The translations under genes were made by a program, and so were the position numbers. Positions 22,061 through 33,391 of a stretch of 64,000 bases of DNA are shown here, piece after piece. Within the stretch, counting starts at the first letter, position 1. The number at the start of each line of letters is the position of its first letter. The DNA is taken from the NCBI RefSeq assembly GCF_001411555.2, contig NC_049910.1:30165150-30229149 (forward strand). Reading direction: 5' to 3'. The notes below the pieces were generated by a model. That model was not told where the DNA came from, searched no databases, and saw only the letters and a program-made list of their open reading frames with translations. The DNA comes from Juglans regia (taxonomy: Eukaryota; Streptophyta; Magnoliopsida; Fagales; Juglandaceae).

Positions 22061-23687
22061 TACATATTCCATCAGCTCAAGATTATTTATTAACAAAAAA
22101 TTCAAAAATATATAGTAAATCACTGAAATAGAAGAAAATGAGTTCTGATTAGCAGCCTCGCATTTTCGGCAAACTTTATTGATTTTTTCTGTAAGAGGGG
22201 AAAAAGGCAGATCTAAAGGTATTTTCATTTGAAAAGTCCCTTTTGATTTCTGCAAGCATTTTCGGCAAATTAAACAGCTTTCAAAATTGAGAAATGATAA
22301 AATTAATACTTAATAACAACTTGTTTACAATTATGTAATAAAATAATATTATTTTAAATTTTATTCTAACTTTTACTTTTGATTTGATGGGCTTAAATCT
22401 AATAAAAAAATATTATTATATTTAAAATTGTATATAAATTGTAAATCACTGCTCTTCAAAATTTATGCTGTTTCTTCCAAAAACACCTCTTACATGAGTT
22501 TAGGTTTTTTGGCTTCCAACAATGTTATTGCATGAGTTTAGACATTTTGACTTCACCCTAACATGATCGGGGCCACCTAACATGGTTGGGGCCACTTCAG
22601 GTGCATCACGTGGCTAACGCACTCAGAGCTATTTCTTAGAGTTTTTCCTTTTACAAATTTCAATACAAAACTAAGTTAAAAAGAAGTATTCAAAATTCAT
22701 ATAAGAATGTCGTCGTTTTATACCAAAAGTTTAGAAAACAATTATATGGAAAAACATCGTTTCGATTTAAGGTTTAATAACCTCGCACGGAGCACCCTCC
22801 CCTCCCTCTTCTTCTTTCGGATTCTCCTTCAGTTCACTCACGCATAGCACTATAGCCCATCGCTCCCCTTCTCATTTACGGCCTTCACGTCGCTCATTAA
22901 ACCCCCGCACGTCTCTCATCTCTCTAAGCTCTCCCGTCCCTCATCTCCCCGAGCTCTCTCATCTCTTCCCTCCCAAACTTCTCTCATCTCTCTGAGTTCT
23001 AACTTCCCTCTTCCCCTTCGAGTTTCCTCCTTTCCGCTGGTGACTATAGTTTTTTGAAATTGCCAATTTTCACATATTGATTTGTGAATCTGTGATCTAG
23101 CCTTTTTGTTTTCTTTTTCTTTTTGTGTTTTAATTTGCAACAAGCTCGGTTTTGATGGGTTTTTTTTTTCTCTCCTTTTTTTATTTTTTTATTTTTATTT
23201 TTTATGTTTGATAATTATTTTTCATATCATTTATTGATTTGGAATGGGTTCGGCCGGTTTCCCCCTCTACATCGGTCGGTGTCGGCCATTCTTCCCTATG
23301 TAAAATCACCTGTCGATCAATTTTAATTTTAGGCAAAAATATAACCGATCGGCTCGATTTTCAACCTTACAAAATCTTCTCATTTAACAAAACTTATTAA
23401 TATTATATCTACGAAATTTCTCAAATATTCTTTTTTTTTCCTCAAAATCAAGGAAACCAAACGTGACAAAACCCTTCCAAACTAATGAGGGAAATTTAAT
23501 ATTGTGTATGAAAAAAATCATAACAAAAATATTTCCTTAATAATTAAATAAAAAAAATTATGTACAGAATATCGGTACAAAATGTTGGTGTATCTACTGC
23601 AAACATTTTATTGCTGATGAAATTAGGACAATTTTTCTTGACTTGACTTGACTCGAGTTGATTTGAAGAGGAAAAACAAAGGCTTGA
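22061..23687. other. Intergenic DNA with CT-rich tract and CCGGTC-type repeats
   Basis: 22790-23030 is pyrimidine-rich with repeated CTCTCATCTCTC words, resembling a 5' leader, but no convincing ORF follows. 23240-23350 has TCGGTCGGTGTCGGCC-type words like hAT sub-terminal DNA. 23380-23520 repeats part of 20560-20690. No gene supported. Confidence 0.5.
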
Positions 23688-23894
23688 AAGGTTTGTTTTT
23701 AGAAAACATTTCATCTCATCATATCTAATCATTACAATTTTTCCAACTTCAACTATAAAATAAAATAAACAATTCAATTTTTTCAAATCCCAAAACAAAA
23801 ATAATATTAAAAAAATATATTCTAACAATGCTTTATTTAATATTTTAACTTTAATATCAACTCATCTCATCTCATATGCGAAAATAAACGAGCC
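23688..23894. mobile_element. MITE family M1, copy B
   Basis: Same inner words as copy A (CATTTCATCTCATC, AAATAAACAATTCAATTTTTTC, TATATTCTAACAATG) and an end AAATAAACGAGCCAT. Complete or nearly so. Confidence 0.7.
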
Positions 23895-23943
23895 ATTAGT
23901 TTTATAATCCATCTCATGCCACGTAGATTCTTGGACTATATTT

Positions 23944-24376
23944 CACTGTTTTAAATTTCGTACTGTACCGGCCGGTATGGTCAAAATTTTCCGTACTGGC
24001 CGTTGGGCTGGTACAGGTACCCCATACGTTTCGTACCGGCTCAAATACCGGCCTCAATTTAGACTTGTATCGGCCTATATTTCGGCTTGTACCAGCCGGT
24101 ATTTCGACCTTCCAACTTTTATTTTTATTATTATTTTTTTTCATTTTTTTAAACTACAAGCTTATTTTTTGACCCCCAATTCAGATTAGGCTATTTATAA
24201 TTTATATATATATATGTATTTATGTATAATTTATTCATATATAGACTATTGTTTTGGAATATAATTTATTCATATATCGACTATTTCGAAACGATACACG
24301 AAACGGTATTGGTACCGAAATATTTCGTTATAGTGCCTTGACCGGTACGGGTTCCGGTACGGTATTCAAAACATTG
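23944..24376. mobile_element. hAT-type MITE with perfect 8-bp target duplication
   Basis: A 433-bp element with ends CACTGTTTTAAATTTCGTAC and, on the other strand, CAATGTTTTGAATACCGTAC. CTATATTT flanks both sides (23936-23943 and 24377-24384). An 8-bp duplication and CA-start ends fit hAT. Sub-terminal regions are full of TACCGG words in both orientations. No coding capacity. Confidence 0.88.
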
Positions 24377-24384
24377 CTATATTT

Positions 24385-25706
24385 CACTGAGCCTATTCCA
24401 ACCAAAAACCCCCTTTCCCCGCTCTTACTGAATGATTTGCTGCTGCCACCAAATTTGATTCAAATTTCTACCCTGCACTAGATTTCATTTCTCCCTGCCA
24501 TTCGACTTCCCTCTGCGGTTTCGTCCCCCGGCGTCGACCTGTGTAATATATTGTACTATTACACATACTAGTACAATATATTATTTAATATAATTTTATT
24601 TTTTTGGATTTGAAAAAGTTAATTTGTTTATTATATTTTATATGATAGTTTAAGAAAATTGTAATGATGATATGAGATGAGATGGTTTTGTGTATCTAGA
24701 CAATGCCTAAAATTTATGTTATATTAATTTTATGTTATAAAATTAGAACTTATATATTATATCAAATGTTATAATAAGATTTATATGATTAATATTTATT
24801 TCATGTTATATCAAAGAGTGGTGCTACTCTACCGCTAGGACATGCCCACTTTTTATGCCGCCTAGTGCAATTTGCAGTTTTCATTTTTTTGCTTTTTATT
24901 TCAAATATTTTTTCAACATATTTAAAAAAATTTAAAAAATATAAAAATACCAGTACACTAATAGTTATTTCCTTAACAATTAAGAAAAAAATAAATATAT
25001 GAGCCGTCCAAATGAGGGGGCAAAATGAGGAGATATACTAGCATTTCTCTATATCAAATGTTATATTAATTTTATGTTATTAGATTATTATACAAGAATT
25101 TTAAGATTTTAAAATTTCATGTTATATTAATTAGAAATTTAGGATATAATATATACAATATATAAAAATTAATTTATATATATATATGAACTAGTCCGTG
25201 TAAAAAAAAAAAACCGGAACCAGACCGATTTGGAACCGGTTTTGAAAAAATGAAACTTGTATTGGACGGAACCAGTTTTGCATCAGACCACCAGTCCGAT
25301 CGGTCTGGTTTGGGCCGGTTTGCCGGTTTTTATTTTCAAGAAGAGCTTATGGGCTCATGTACTTTTCAAACAAAATTACCTTTAAATGCCATATGCTTTC
25401 CATTTTCTCCCTCTTACAGACAATCTATAAAAGTTTACCGAAAATGTGATGGTGCCTATCGGAACACATTTTCTTTCTCGTTTTGTACTTTAACTTTGTG
25501 TCCAAAAGCCTTCTATTCCAGGTGATTTAGTAGATATTTAAAAAAAAATTATATTGGAACTTGAACATTTGTTGTGTTCCTTTTCGAAGTGGATGAAAAT
25601 TACAATGGCGAAAGATCTTCACAGAGTGTCATAAGTTTTCCTTTCCTTCTAGACTGCAAGAGAGAAAACAAGAGATATTTTCCTATTTCTTGTACAATAT
25701 ATAGGG
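24385..25706. other. Intergenic DNA with MITE remnants
   Basis: 24570-24715 holds another truncated M1 MITE (GGATTTGAAAAAGTTAATTTG, TATGAGATGAGATGG). 24820-25055 is bounded by GTGGTGCTACTC and, inverted, GAAATGCTAGTATATC, a possible MITE. 25205-25340 carries CCGGAACCAGACCGAT-type words like hAT ends. No gene. Confidence 0.5.
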
Positions 25707-26414
25707 TAGGGTTGGATAAAATTTTCGAGATTACAACTCCGGCCAAATTCCAACGAGCCTCCGACTCCGATTGAGTTGGAGTTGGTGGAATTCGGAGTCG
25801 GAGTTAGAGTCACTCCAACTTCAGTACTGGGAGTCGGAGTTGGAGCCCCAGTACTGAAGTTGGAGCCCACATGGGCTCCGAACTCTGACTCTGAACTTTG
25901 ATTTAAAAAAAAAAAACACTTGATCAAAACAACGTCGTTCCACTTTAAGAGGAACTATGTTGTTTCGCTCAACAGGGGAACATTTTGGTCAGGTAAGTGT
26001 AACTAAATGACGTCAAAGCGAACGACGTCGTTTCCTGGAGAAAGGGGTCCAAAAGGCAAGGCCCCTCTTCCCCCTTCACTTTCGCACAAGGCACAACACT
26101 ACAACAATCCCTTTGTCTCCACAGTCACACGAGTTCACCTCCCCCACCGTCTGCCGTCCACAAGAGGCCATCGAGAGCCACCTTCTGGAGTTCATCACAA
26201 ATCGTAAGATTTTTGTTCCTCCTCTAATAGATTTGTTGTTCCTTCTCAAATTGTAAAAATGTGATTTGTGATTTGTTGTTCCTCCTCCTCACTTTGTGAA
26301 ATGTGTATGATTTGTTGTTTGCATTTTAAGGATTTCAGTTTTTAGGCTGTTAAATTTAAAAATTGAGGAATTGAAGTTTTGGAAAATCGGGTGTTTTTGT
26401 TCTAGGTAACGTTC

Positions 26415-26588
26415 GCACGAGTGTTGCTCGAGCGAACATCACATAGATTGTTCGATCGAGCCTTCGCTCAAGTATGGCTCGAGCGAACTACACACAGATT
26501 GTTTGATTAAGCCATTGCTCGAGTGTGGCTTGAGCGAACCTCAAACAAATTGTTCGATCGAGCCTTTGCTCGAGTGTGGCTCGATTGG
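26415..26588. repeat. 51-bp tandem repeat, about 3.3 units
   Basis: Units repeat GCTCGAGCGAAC and GTTCGATCGAGC at 51-base spacing (starts at 26427, 26478, 26529). The two words are near-inverses, so each unit can fold back. It lies between the hAT sub-terminal repeats and the transposase. Confidence 0.9.
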
Positions 26589-26746
26589 ACATTCTTTTTT
26601 TTTTGTGTTTTATTTATTTTTAAAATCACAAACACGAATAGACACATATGTTTTTCCTTTTTAATGTGTTTTCAATTTGTAGATAATTCTCATAACATGT
26701 TAAATAACGGTAGTTTGTTAATTTTTTTAGATTATTTGCTCAAATT

Positions 26747-28041
26747 ATGGATACTACACTATCTAGCTGCAATTTTTCACAAGAGGATGACGCACAACCA
26801 ATGGCGTCACCAAAAGGTACTTCGGGCTATAGACCTCCATCTAGAGTAGCTACCTCCTATGCAAGTAGTCAAGTCCTAATAGATCTAGAAGACATTGATA
26901 TGCTTAATGAGGAGGAGTTGATGAATGTTGAGGCCGATCCACTAGCATGACCTAGTAAAAAAATGTCATGGACATGGGAACATTTCACCAAATTTTCCAA
27001 TGATCGTGAGAACCCACAGGCTCGATGCCTTTACTGTGGGTAACTATGCGGTTTTCATTTGAATAAACAAGGCACGTTAGTATTAATAGCACATCTTATG
27101 GGCTTCCAGCAGTATAAGATACACAAAGAGCTGGTAGCAACTGATCAAACAAAGTTGAGTTATGAGACTTCTACGGCCACTGATGGCACGAAGATTAAGA
27201 AGCTATCAATCCCTCAATATAGTGAGAAGATGTTGACGGATGTTCTTGCAGAGATTATCATCATTGATGAGATGCCTTTTACCACGGTTGACAAGGTAGG
27301 CTCCACAAATTTGTGCACACTTTACAGCCACAATTTTCCATGCCTTCGCGATATACTGTGATGTGTGATTGTTTAAAGATGCATGCCAAGGATAAGGCAA
27401 CAATGAAGGAAATATTTGTCACCACTTACCAGAGAGTGGCATTTATGATTGATGCATGGACATTCATACAGAATGTGGACTACATGTGTATCACAACTCA
27501 TTTTATTAACAGTGAGTGGACGTTGCAGAAACGGATTTTTGGTTTCAAATAAATTTTTTATCATAATGGGTCATCCATTCGTATGGAGATGGATAACTGT
27601 ATAAAGAATTGGGAGATCAGAAAAATGTTTTGTACCACGGTTGACAATGCCAGTGTGAATACGACAGTAAATGAGGATATCATTCATGAGAACCAATTTA
27701 TTCATGTTCGATGTTGTACCCATATCATCAACCTCATAGTTTCTGAGAGGCTTAAGGTGGTTGATGATTCCATTATTAAAGTTCAGAACCTTGTGAGATA
27801 TGTGAGGACTACACACCAACGACTCTGCCAGTTTAAGACAATAGTCGAATAACTTAAGATCTCATCTTCCACTATGTTGCAACAAGACGTTCCGACTCGA
27901 TGGAACTCTACATACAAGATGTTGGATGTAGCGCAGAAGTACCAAACATCATTCAAGCGGATGGAGGTCGAGGATGGGGGCATGAGGTATGCTTTGCAGG
28001 AGTCAGTTGGGGGGAGACGGGGGCTCTGTGTGCCAGACATT
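26747..28041 (+). pseudogene. hAT transposase (BED finger) pseudogene
   Basis: From ATG 26747: an acidic leader, an in-frame TGA at 26948, a BED-type zinc finger (WEHFTKFSNDRENPQARCLYCG, about 26970-27040, then a TAA), and core blocks MIDAWTFIQNVDYMCITTHF, VRCCTHIINLIVSERL and DVPTRWNSTYKML. hAT transposases cut and paste the element as dimers. The C-terminal dimerisation domain is absent and frames change near 27310 and 27550. Non-functional. Confidence 0.88.
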
Positions 28042-28079
28042 TGATTGGGCCATGTCAAGTATTTGTTTAATTTTTTAAG

Positions 28080-28182
28080 TATTTGGTTCAAGTATTTTCT
28101 TTTCACCGAAAAATCGATTTTGTGGTATATTTGTTCTTCTAGTCACTTGAAAGTTTTGATTTTTAAATATAGCAACCAGACC
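28080..28182 (-). repeat. Short orphan copy of RLK upstream DNA
   Basis: AAATCGATTTTGTGGTATATTT...TCTAGTCACTTGAAAG...TTTTTAAATATAGCAACCA matches 18115-18195. Confidence 0.65.
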
Positions 28183-28805
28183 TAGGGGTGAAAACCAACG
28201 GCGTCGGCCCGATTTTTGGGCAAAACCAACGTCAATCGGTGTATGAGAAAATGGGGAGCCACTGATCGTAACCGGCGATGGGGAGGAGGAAACCGATCGA
28301 GGCGGTTCTCGGTTGGCATCGGTTCCCCTGGCGGCGATTATCCATTGAGAGAATAATGAGATAGACTGAGATAGAGAGAGAGAGAGTTGCACATGAGAGA
28401 GAGAGAGTTACAGAGGAGAGAGAGAGAGTTGCAGAGTAAATCGGGAGGGAAGAAGAGGCTGGGAAAGAAGAAGACACATCTCGAAACGACGTCGTTCCAC
28501 TTAAGTTTAAGTGGAACGACGTCGTTTCCATGATTTGTTGTAATACTTATAGTTATAAAATGATGTTGTTCCATTTAAACTTAAGTGGAAGGGCGTCGTT
28601 TCGATAAGGGTATATTAAAAACAAAAGTTTTATTATATCGGTCGGTTCAGCTGTCCTGTTCAGCTGTCTGGTCCAGCTTCAAACTGGGACCGAACTGCTA
28701 AACGTTGGTTTCTTCAAATTGCCACCGCACGCCGATCGGTTCTCCATCAGTTTCTGACACGGCCGGTAGGTTCGTGTCGGTGGTGGTAGTTTCTGTAGAA
28801 CCCTA
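28183..28805. mobile_element. Probable non-autonomous hAT-related element
   Basis: Starts TAGGGGTGAAAACC (28183) and ends near TAGAACCCTA (28805), hAT-like termini. Both flanks have CCGATCGG and CGGTCGG words. The middle holds two palindromes (28483-28528 and a decayed one at about 28556-28602) whose ACGACGTCGTTCCACTT word also occurs in the hAT element at 25926-25966. No clear 8-bp target duplication was found, so the boundaries are tentative. Confidence 0.5.
28483..28528. repeat. Near-perfect palindrome, 22-bp arms
   Basis: Arms 28483-28504 and 28507-28528 are exact inverse complements around a 2-base spacer. Each arm contains the smaller palindrome AACGACGTCGTT with a GACGTC core. Confidence 0.97.
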
Positions 28806-28924
28806 GCCAAGCCCCCACTCATGGAAGATTGTGGTAGACTTTGACTTGATTTGGATGATGTTGAGTTTGTTGGTTGTATACGCACTTTCTTCCTCTCCCA
28901 CTCATGCAAGCAGTCAAGCATTGA

Positions 28925-29120
28925 GTGAGATGATAATTTTTAGTTTTAGAAAAAAATTAAAATATTATTATTATTTTGAAATTTAAAAAAGTTGAATTAA
29001 GATTTGAAAAAGTTGAATTATTTCTTATATTTTATCTTAAAATTTGATAAAATTGTAATAATGAGATGAGATGAAATGAAAATTTTGTATCTTATCTTTA
29101 CTTCCAAACTTGCGAGTAGA
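28925..29120. mobile_element. MITE family M1, copy F (degraded)
   Basis: GATTTGAAAAAGTTGAATTA, TAATGAGATGAGATGAAATG and an end CTTCCAAACTTGCGAG match the M1 family in the copy C orientation. Confidence 0.55.
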
Positions 29121-31403
29121 CTCTTTAGTCTAGGCTCACTTTAATTCCCATCACAATGCTTTCCACAAACCCCGAGAAATGGGTTGGAATCACAAAAATC
29201 AAATATGATTATTACATAAAGATAAAAATACAATAATGTATGGAACGGCTGGGGCCAGAGAGTGGGTCCTGACAGTTTTCGGTGTAAAATTACCTTTTTC
29301 ATTTTGTACATTATTTTAGAAAATTACTAATGAGTGTAAAACTACAGTTTCCACCAATAAGATAAAAGTACATCAATAATGTATTTGCCTCTTTCCTGAT
29401 GCCAACATGGCATTATAAAAAGAAATATGATGTTTGTCCTCAGCAGGAGCTCATCAGTCAAGACCCAGGATAAGATCGTCGATTAGCCATGTTTAGTTTT
29501 TCTTATTTTTTAAGCTTTTTTTTTTTCTAAAACATTATTCAAAATAAGAACCAAAATAAGAATTATTCAAACAAAATATATATTCAAACAACTTTTCAGT
29601 TTTATTATCTATTTTTACAAATGTCAATACAAAATTGATTTAAAAAGAAATTATTCAAAATTCTTTCTCCTTTCACAAAACTTATTAATATTTATTGGTG
29701 AAATACAAAATAATATAATAAAAGTTACACAATGAAATTAAAATTAAGCCGAAATCAGTTTGGATTGAGACACGAAAATCTCGTTCTCTTTAAAGAGATG
29801 CAAGTCCTATGCAGTGTACAAAATCTCAAATTAACTGGTATAGCAGAATTCCTCTTGATTTAACTTCTCCAGAATACAACAGCCTGACTGATCTTTGTAT
29901 AGCCCGAACTAACTCTGCACAAGTAGTTGAACCCAAAGCTCCACTCAAAGAACGCTTTTATATTATTTGGAAAATCTCTCAAAAAATATATACACACTTT
30001 GTCTTTCACTTTTATTCAAAGAAAACACAATGTTTCATCCGATAAAGAAAAATAACATCACTCTGCAACCAACACTACTCTATGTATGCCAACCTCAATT
30101 TAATATAAAAAGTAAGGTAGATGTTAATACCATAGATTCGGAACTGGACAATCAAAAGAATAAAGGCACCAAATTAATATATAGATAAAACGGCTTGGTT
30201 GAAAAACAGACGATAATGAGAAATTAAAATTGAGCACTTGCATATAGATAAACCAAAGCCAATGCACTTCCTTGCTGTCAAAGCTTCTAGCAACAGTTAC
30301 ATCCCCATATGCACCTCATCAATGACGATACCAAACAGCTTTATAAACAACCCGAAATGAAAATATGATTATAGAAGTTCACTACTCCATATTGGGTATG
30401 AAATTATACCAATTTATGGACCTTCTGCCTTCTCCACCAAGGAAAATATGAGAGATTTTGTTTATATTCATTTACAAAGTATAAGACTCAAGCTATGAAT
30501 GACATCAAAAGTGTTTGATATCGCATAACAGTGGCATGATATCGTTGGAATATTAGACTGAAAGATTTTCTTCAAATCCTTCAACTTACAAGTTAGTGTG
30601 GAGGATACACCATCCATTTCGCTCTCATGGTATGCTTTAACTTGTAGGATTCAAATTTCTAAATCTTTTCAACAAATGAAATTCTATCATATTAGGAGTG
30701 TGGAATATGTCATTCACATGGACTTGCAAATAATTTTTTTTTTTTTTTAATATTTTGTTCAAAAGCTTGTTCTAACTAATTTTGTTTCTTTTCTCGTCTT
30801 GACTTAGCTACGCTAATTGCCTTTCTTTTAAAAAAGTCTTCAATTATTTATAAAAGATTACTTACTTTGACTACAAGTTCCTAAACCAATGCTTAGATAA
30901 CATATTGGACCACTGGCAACCTATGGCTCAGAGTGGCACGATCTGGCCACCCCATTCAACCACCACTAAAGAGATTGTAAACAATATGCTTTTCAATTAA
31001 ATGTTATATATATATATATATATATATCATCCTGGCATATTGGACTAGCAAGAAACCCCGAACATTTCTTAAAGGATATAATAGAAAACATTTAAGTAAT
31101 TAGTTTCAATCCAATTTTGAGAACTTTGGTATCATGTTTGTGAGATCGCTTGCCTAACAAATTGTGTAGCACGAGCTATATACAATTGAGCATCCTAAAG
31201 CAAATAATGCCATATTCCCCGTTCCCCAAATTTCATCATTACACAATATGAAAGATAGCACAAAAAATCATTGCTAAAACATCCAACAATATCACACAAT
31301 AAAGTAGAAATAACAAACAAAAGAACACAACGTAAGTCTCCCTCCTAAACTTATGTGCAAATGTAGTATATCACAATGTTCATTTGATAACGAGCAAAAT
31401 GGT
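29121..31403. other. Intergenic DNA
   Basis: 29150-29700 repeats 19985-20650 (old duplication). 29750-31390 is AT-rich and shows no recognisable gene on either strand. A (TA)n run sits at 31004-31028. Confidence 0.6.
31004..31028. repeat. (TA)n microsatellite
   Basis: An uninterrupted run of about 12 TA units. Confidence 0.95.
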
Positions 31404-31761
31404 TTACCATTCTAAGGCGAGAGAGCCACCAGAGGTTGAAAGGGAAACATTATTAAGCCGCTCCAGATAAGCGCGCACTTGAGTGACAGAAAGAGTAGCT
31501 CATCCAGAACCAACCTTGGCAAAGCCATATCCATGTTCTGACACTCCAAGAAAATTCCCAAGCCCTTGACGAAGTGGCTCACAAAAATTCCAGGCTCTAA
31601 GTCCCTCTTCAAGTCGAAGTTCCGTACAAATCCAGCGACTTGAACGCTCTTGCACTGGTCTGTATCACATCCAGTAGCAGAGCTAGGTTGAGCCCTGCCT
31701 TGTGAGTGTGCACCATCCGTGTCCCCTCCTCCAACACCACCATGGCAGAAGTCATTGTGAT
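31404..31761 (-). pseudogene. 3-hydroxyisobutyrate dehydrogenase-like C-terminal exon (copy 2)
   Basis: The exon opens at 31761 after an AG acceptor (ITMTSAMVV). One frame gives GTRMVHTHKAGLNLALLLD and KSLDLYGT. After a frame change comes RDLEPGIFVSHFVKGLGIFL then MALPRL and LFLSLK. A second change and loss of the HGEGNLGTQ-like segment precede LERLNN and a TAA at 31404. These blocks match the C-terminal helical domain of plant 3-hydroxyisobutyrate-dehydrogenase-like enzymes, which oxidise small beta-hydroxy acids with NAD(P). The N-terminal Rossmann exons are not in the window, so this is a partial, inactive copy. The equivalent of the CACTA insertion point of copy 1 is empty here (TTCAAGTCGAAG near 31610). 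Confidence 0.7.
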
Positions 31762-32141
31762 CTAGTTCGTTCAATGTAACGCATAGCTGGAGTATTCTTC
31801 TCAAAAGAAGACATCATTTTGATGATATAACCGTGAAAAAGAAGATGATGAATTGTGGAGGAAGCAAGACAAGGGAATTGCAATCAATGAATAGACCAAT
31901 ACGAAATAACACTAGCAAATATACCCAAAAGATGCAGCCCTTTTTGCCAAGTACCACCTGGAAATCAAGAACCACTATTTTAGACACTACAGTAAACTTC
32001 ATAGCCCCAATTCAAGATCACCACCAGCTCCCTACCATAATCTAATTAATCTAAATAATTTAGCAAGAAACTTTTGTCCTCATTGGGAGAGCTTGAAAAT
32101 TGGCAATATATCAAAACCCAGAAGCATGTCGAGTCTATTCC
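31762..32141. repeat. Duplicated flank of dehydrogenase copy 2, left of copia
   Basis: Matches 758-1425 with a 270-bp indel. Ends at the copia target site ATTCC (32137-32141). Confidence 0.75.
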
Positions 32142-32387
32142 TGTTAAGATAACTTCAGAATCCAGTTCATCACAGGACTCTTCCAGCTTATGAATAGAAA
32201 CTTATCTTCAGTTTTAGTTTTGTTATCGTTATCTTTAATAACAGATTGTATTTAAGTTACTCATATAACTTATCGTGTAAATAGATAACTCTTGTAACAA
32301 ACATTATTTGTAAATGTCTATTTATAGAGATCAATACAACAAGAGCCATCATTCTGGCCTTTCTCCAAATCTATCTATATTTTTACA
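32142..32387 (+). repeat. 5' LTR of copia 1
   Basis: 246 bp, TGTTAAGATAACTTC to ATTTTTACA, with a TATTTATAGAG TATA-like word near 32320. Differs from the 3' LTR at eight bases by eye, plus a 12-bp indel. Confidence 0.95.
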
Positions 32388-32400
32388 TGGCATCAGAGCC
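32388..32400 (+). other. Primer-binding site (initiator Met tRNA type), copia 1
   Basis: TGGCATCAGAGCC follows the LTR directly. It differs by one base from TGGTATCAGAGCC, the usual plant initiator-Met primer site. Confidence 0.85.
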
Positions 32401-32422
32401 CCTAGGTTCACACCACTCATCC

Positions 32423-33391
32423 ATGGTCGAATCATCAACTGCTTCCGCAAACTCCTTTTCAATTCCAAATATTACTCATCTTGTTTCCACTAAACTTGAT
32501 GACAATAACTATATGAAATGGGTGTATCGGTTTCTTCCTATATTGTGCACCAATGGTTTCTTGAGCATTGTAGATGGGTTAGAAATTTGTCCCCCAAAAT
32601 ATCTTTCAACCTCAGATAAAAAGGATCAATTTGTTAACCCTGCATACATCACCTGGGAACGAAAGGATCAATATATACTGAGCTGGATTATCTCAACACT
32701 TTCTGACAAAGTGGTATCTACTATTTTTGGTCTCAACACCTCACATCAGGTGTGGACTGCACTGGCCAACAGGTTTGCATCACCCTCAAGGTCTTGGATT
32801 AATCACCTACGTCGCTAGCTACAAAATTTAAGGCAAGGTAACAAGGGCTGCTCTGACTTTCTTCATGCAGCCAAGACCTTTGCTGATCAACTGGCTATAG
32901 TTGGAAAGCCAGTAGGAGATGATGATCTCATCTCTTATATTGTGGGAGGCCTTAACCCACAATACACTCCTTTTATCACTACTATCTCATTTGCCACACG
33001 AGATAGATCTTTATCTATTGAGGAATTCCAATCATAACTGCTCAGTTATGAACAACTATTGGAACACCAAGCTGCAGACTCAAACAACAGCAATTCTGCT
33101 GCATTTTATTCTCAAAGGCCCTCAACTCAGAAGAAGAAATCTGGTGGAAATCAAGGCACTCCCTTCAGGAATTCTAATGCACAAAAGACATTCAAAAGGA
33201 ACTATCATACTGGAGGTCATTCAAATCAAGGTAAAAGCACTCCCACTTATACAGACCAGAAATCCTCTAATCGATCCCCTTGTCAAATTTGTGGCAGGAA
33301 TGGTCACCAAGGGTTAGATTGTTTTCATCGAATGGATTATGCCTTTCAAGGCAGACATCCACCTAAGGAATTAGCTGCAATGGTTGCCTAA
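32423..33391 (+). pseudogene. Copia 1 gag
   Basis: From ATG 32423 (MVESSTASANSFS): the UBN2-type gag core (KWVYRFLPIL, WERKDQYILSWI, VWTALANRF), then a Gly/Ser/Asn-rich segment and a CCHC zinc knuckle CQICGRNGHQGLDCFHR (about 33282-33330). Three in-frame stops (32816, about 33036 and 33389). Each falls where the family has Gln or another codon one transition away. The frame is otherwise continuous into the protease. Confidence 0.88.

Larger units (their letters stand above)
25707..28041 (+). mobile_element. hAT transposon, 3' end lost
   Basis: The left end TAGGGTTGGATAAAAT (25707) is followed by sub-terminal GGAGTCGGAG/CTCCGACTCC repeats (25735-25885), palindromic ACGTCGTT words (25928-25966, 26016-26033), a 51-bp tandem repeat, then a transposase pseudogene. 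Similarity stops near 28041, where unrelated RLK-upstream DNA begins, so the right terminus is missing. Confidence 0.8.

Noticed and set aside
28183..28805. 8-bp target duplication for the palindrome-bearing element
   Set aside because: The flanks CCAGACC and GCCAAGCC do not match well enough, so it is listed only as a probable hAT relative.
29809..30188. Two overlapping plus-strand ORFs of 70-80 codons
   Set aside because: No recognisable motif, AT-rich, no signal of coding on comparison with neighbouring duplicated DNA.
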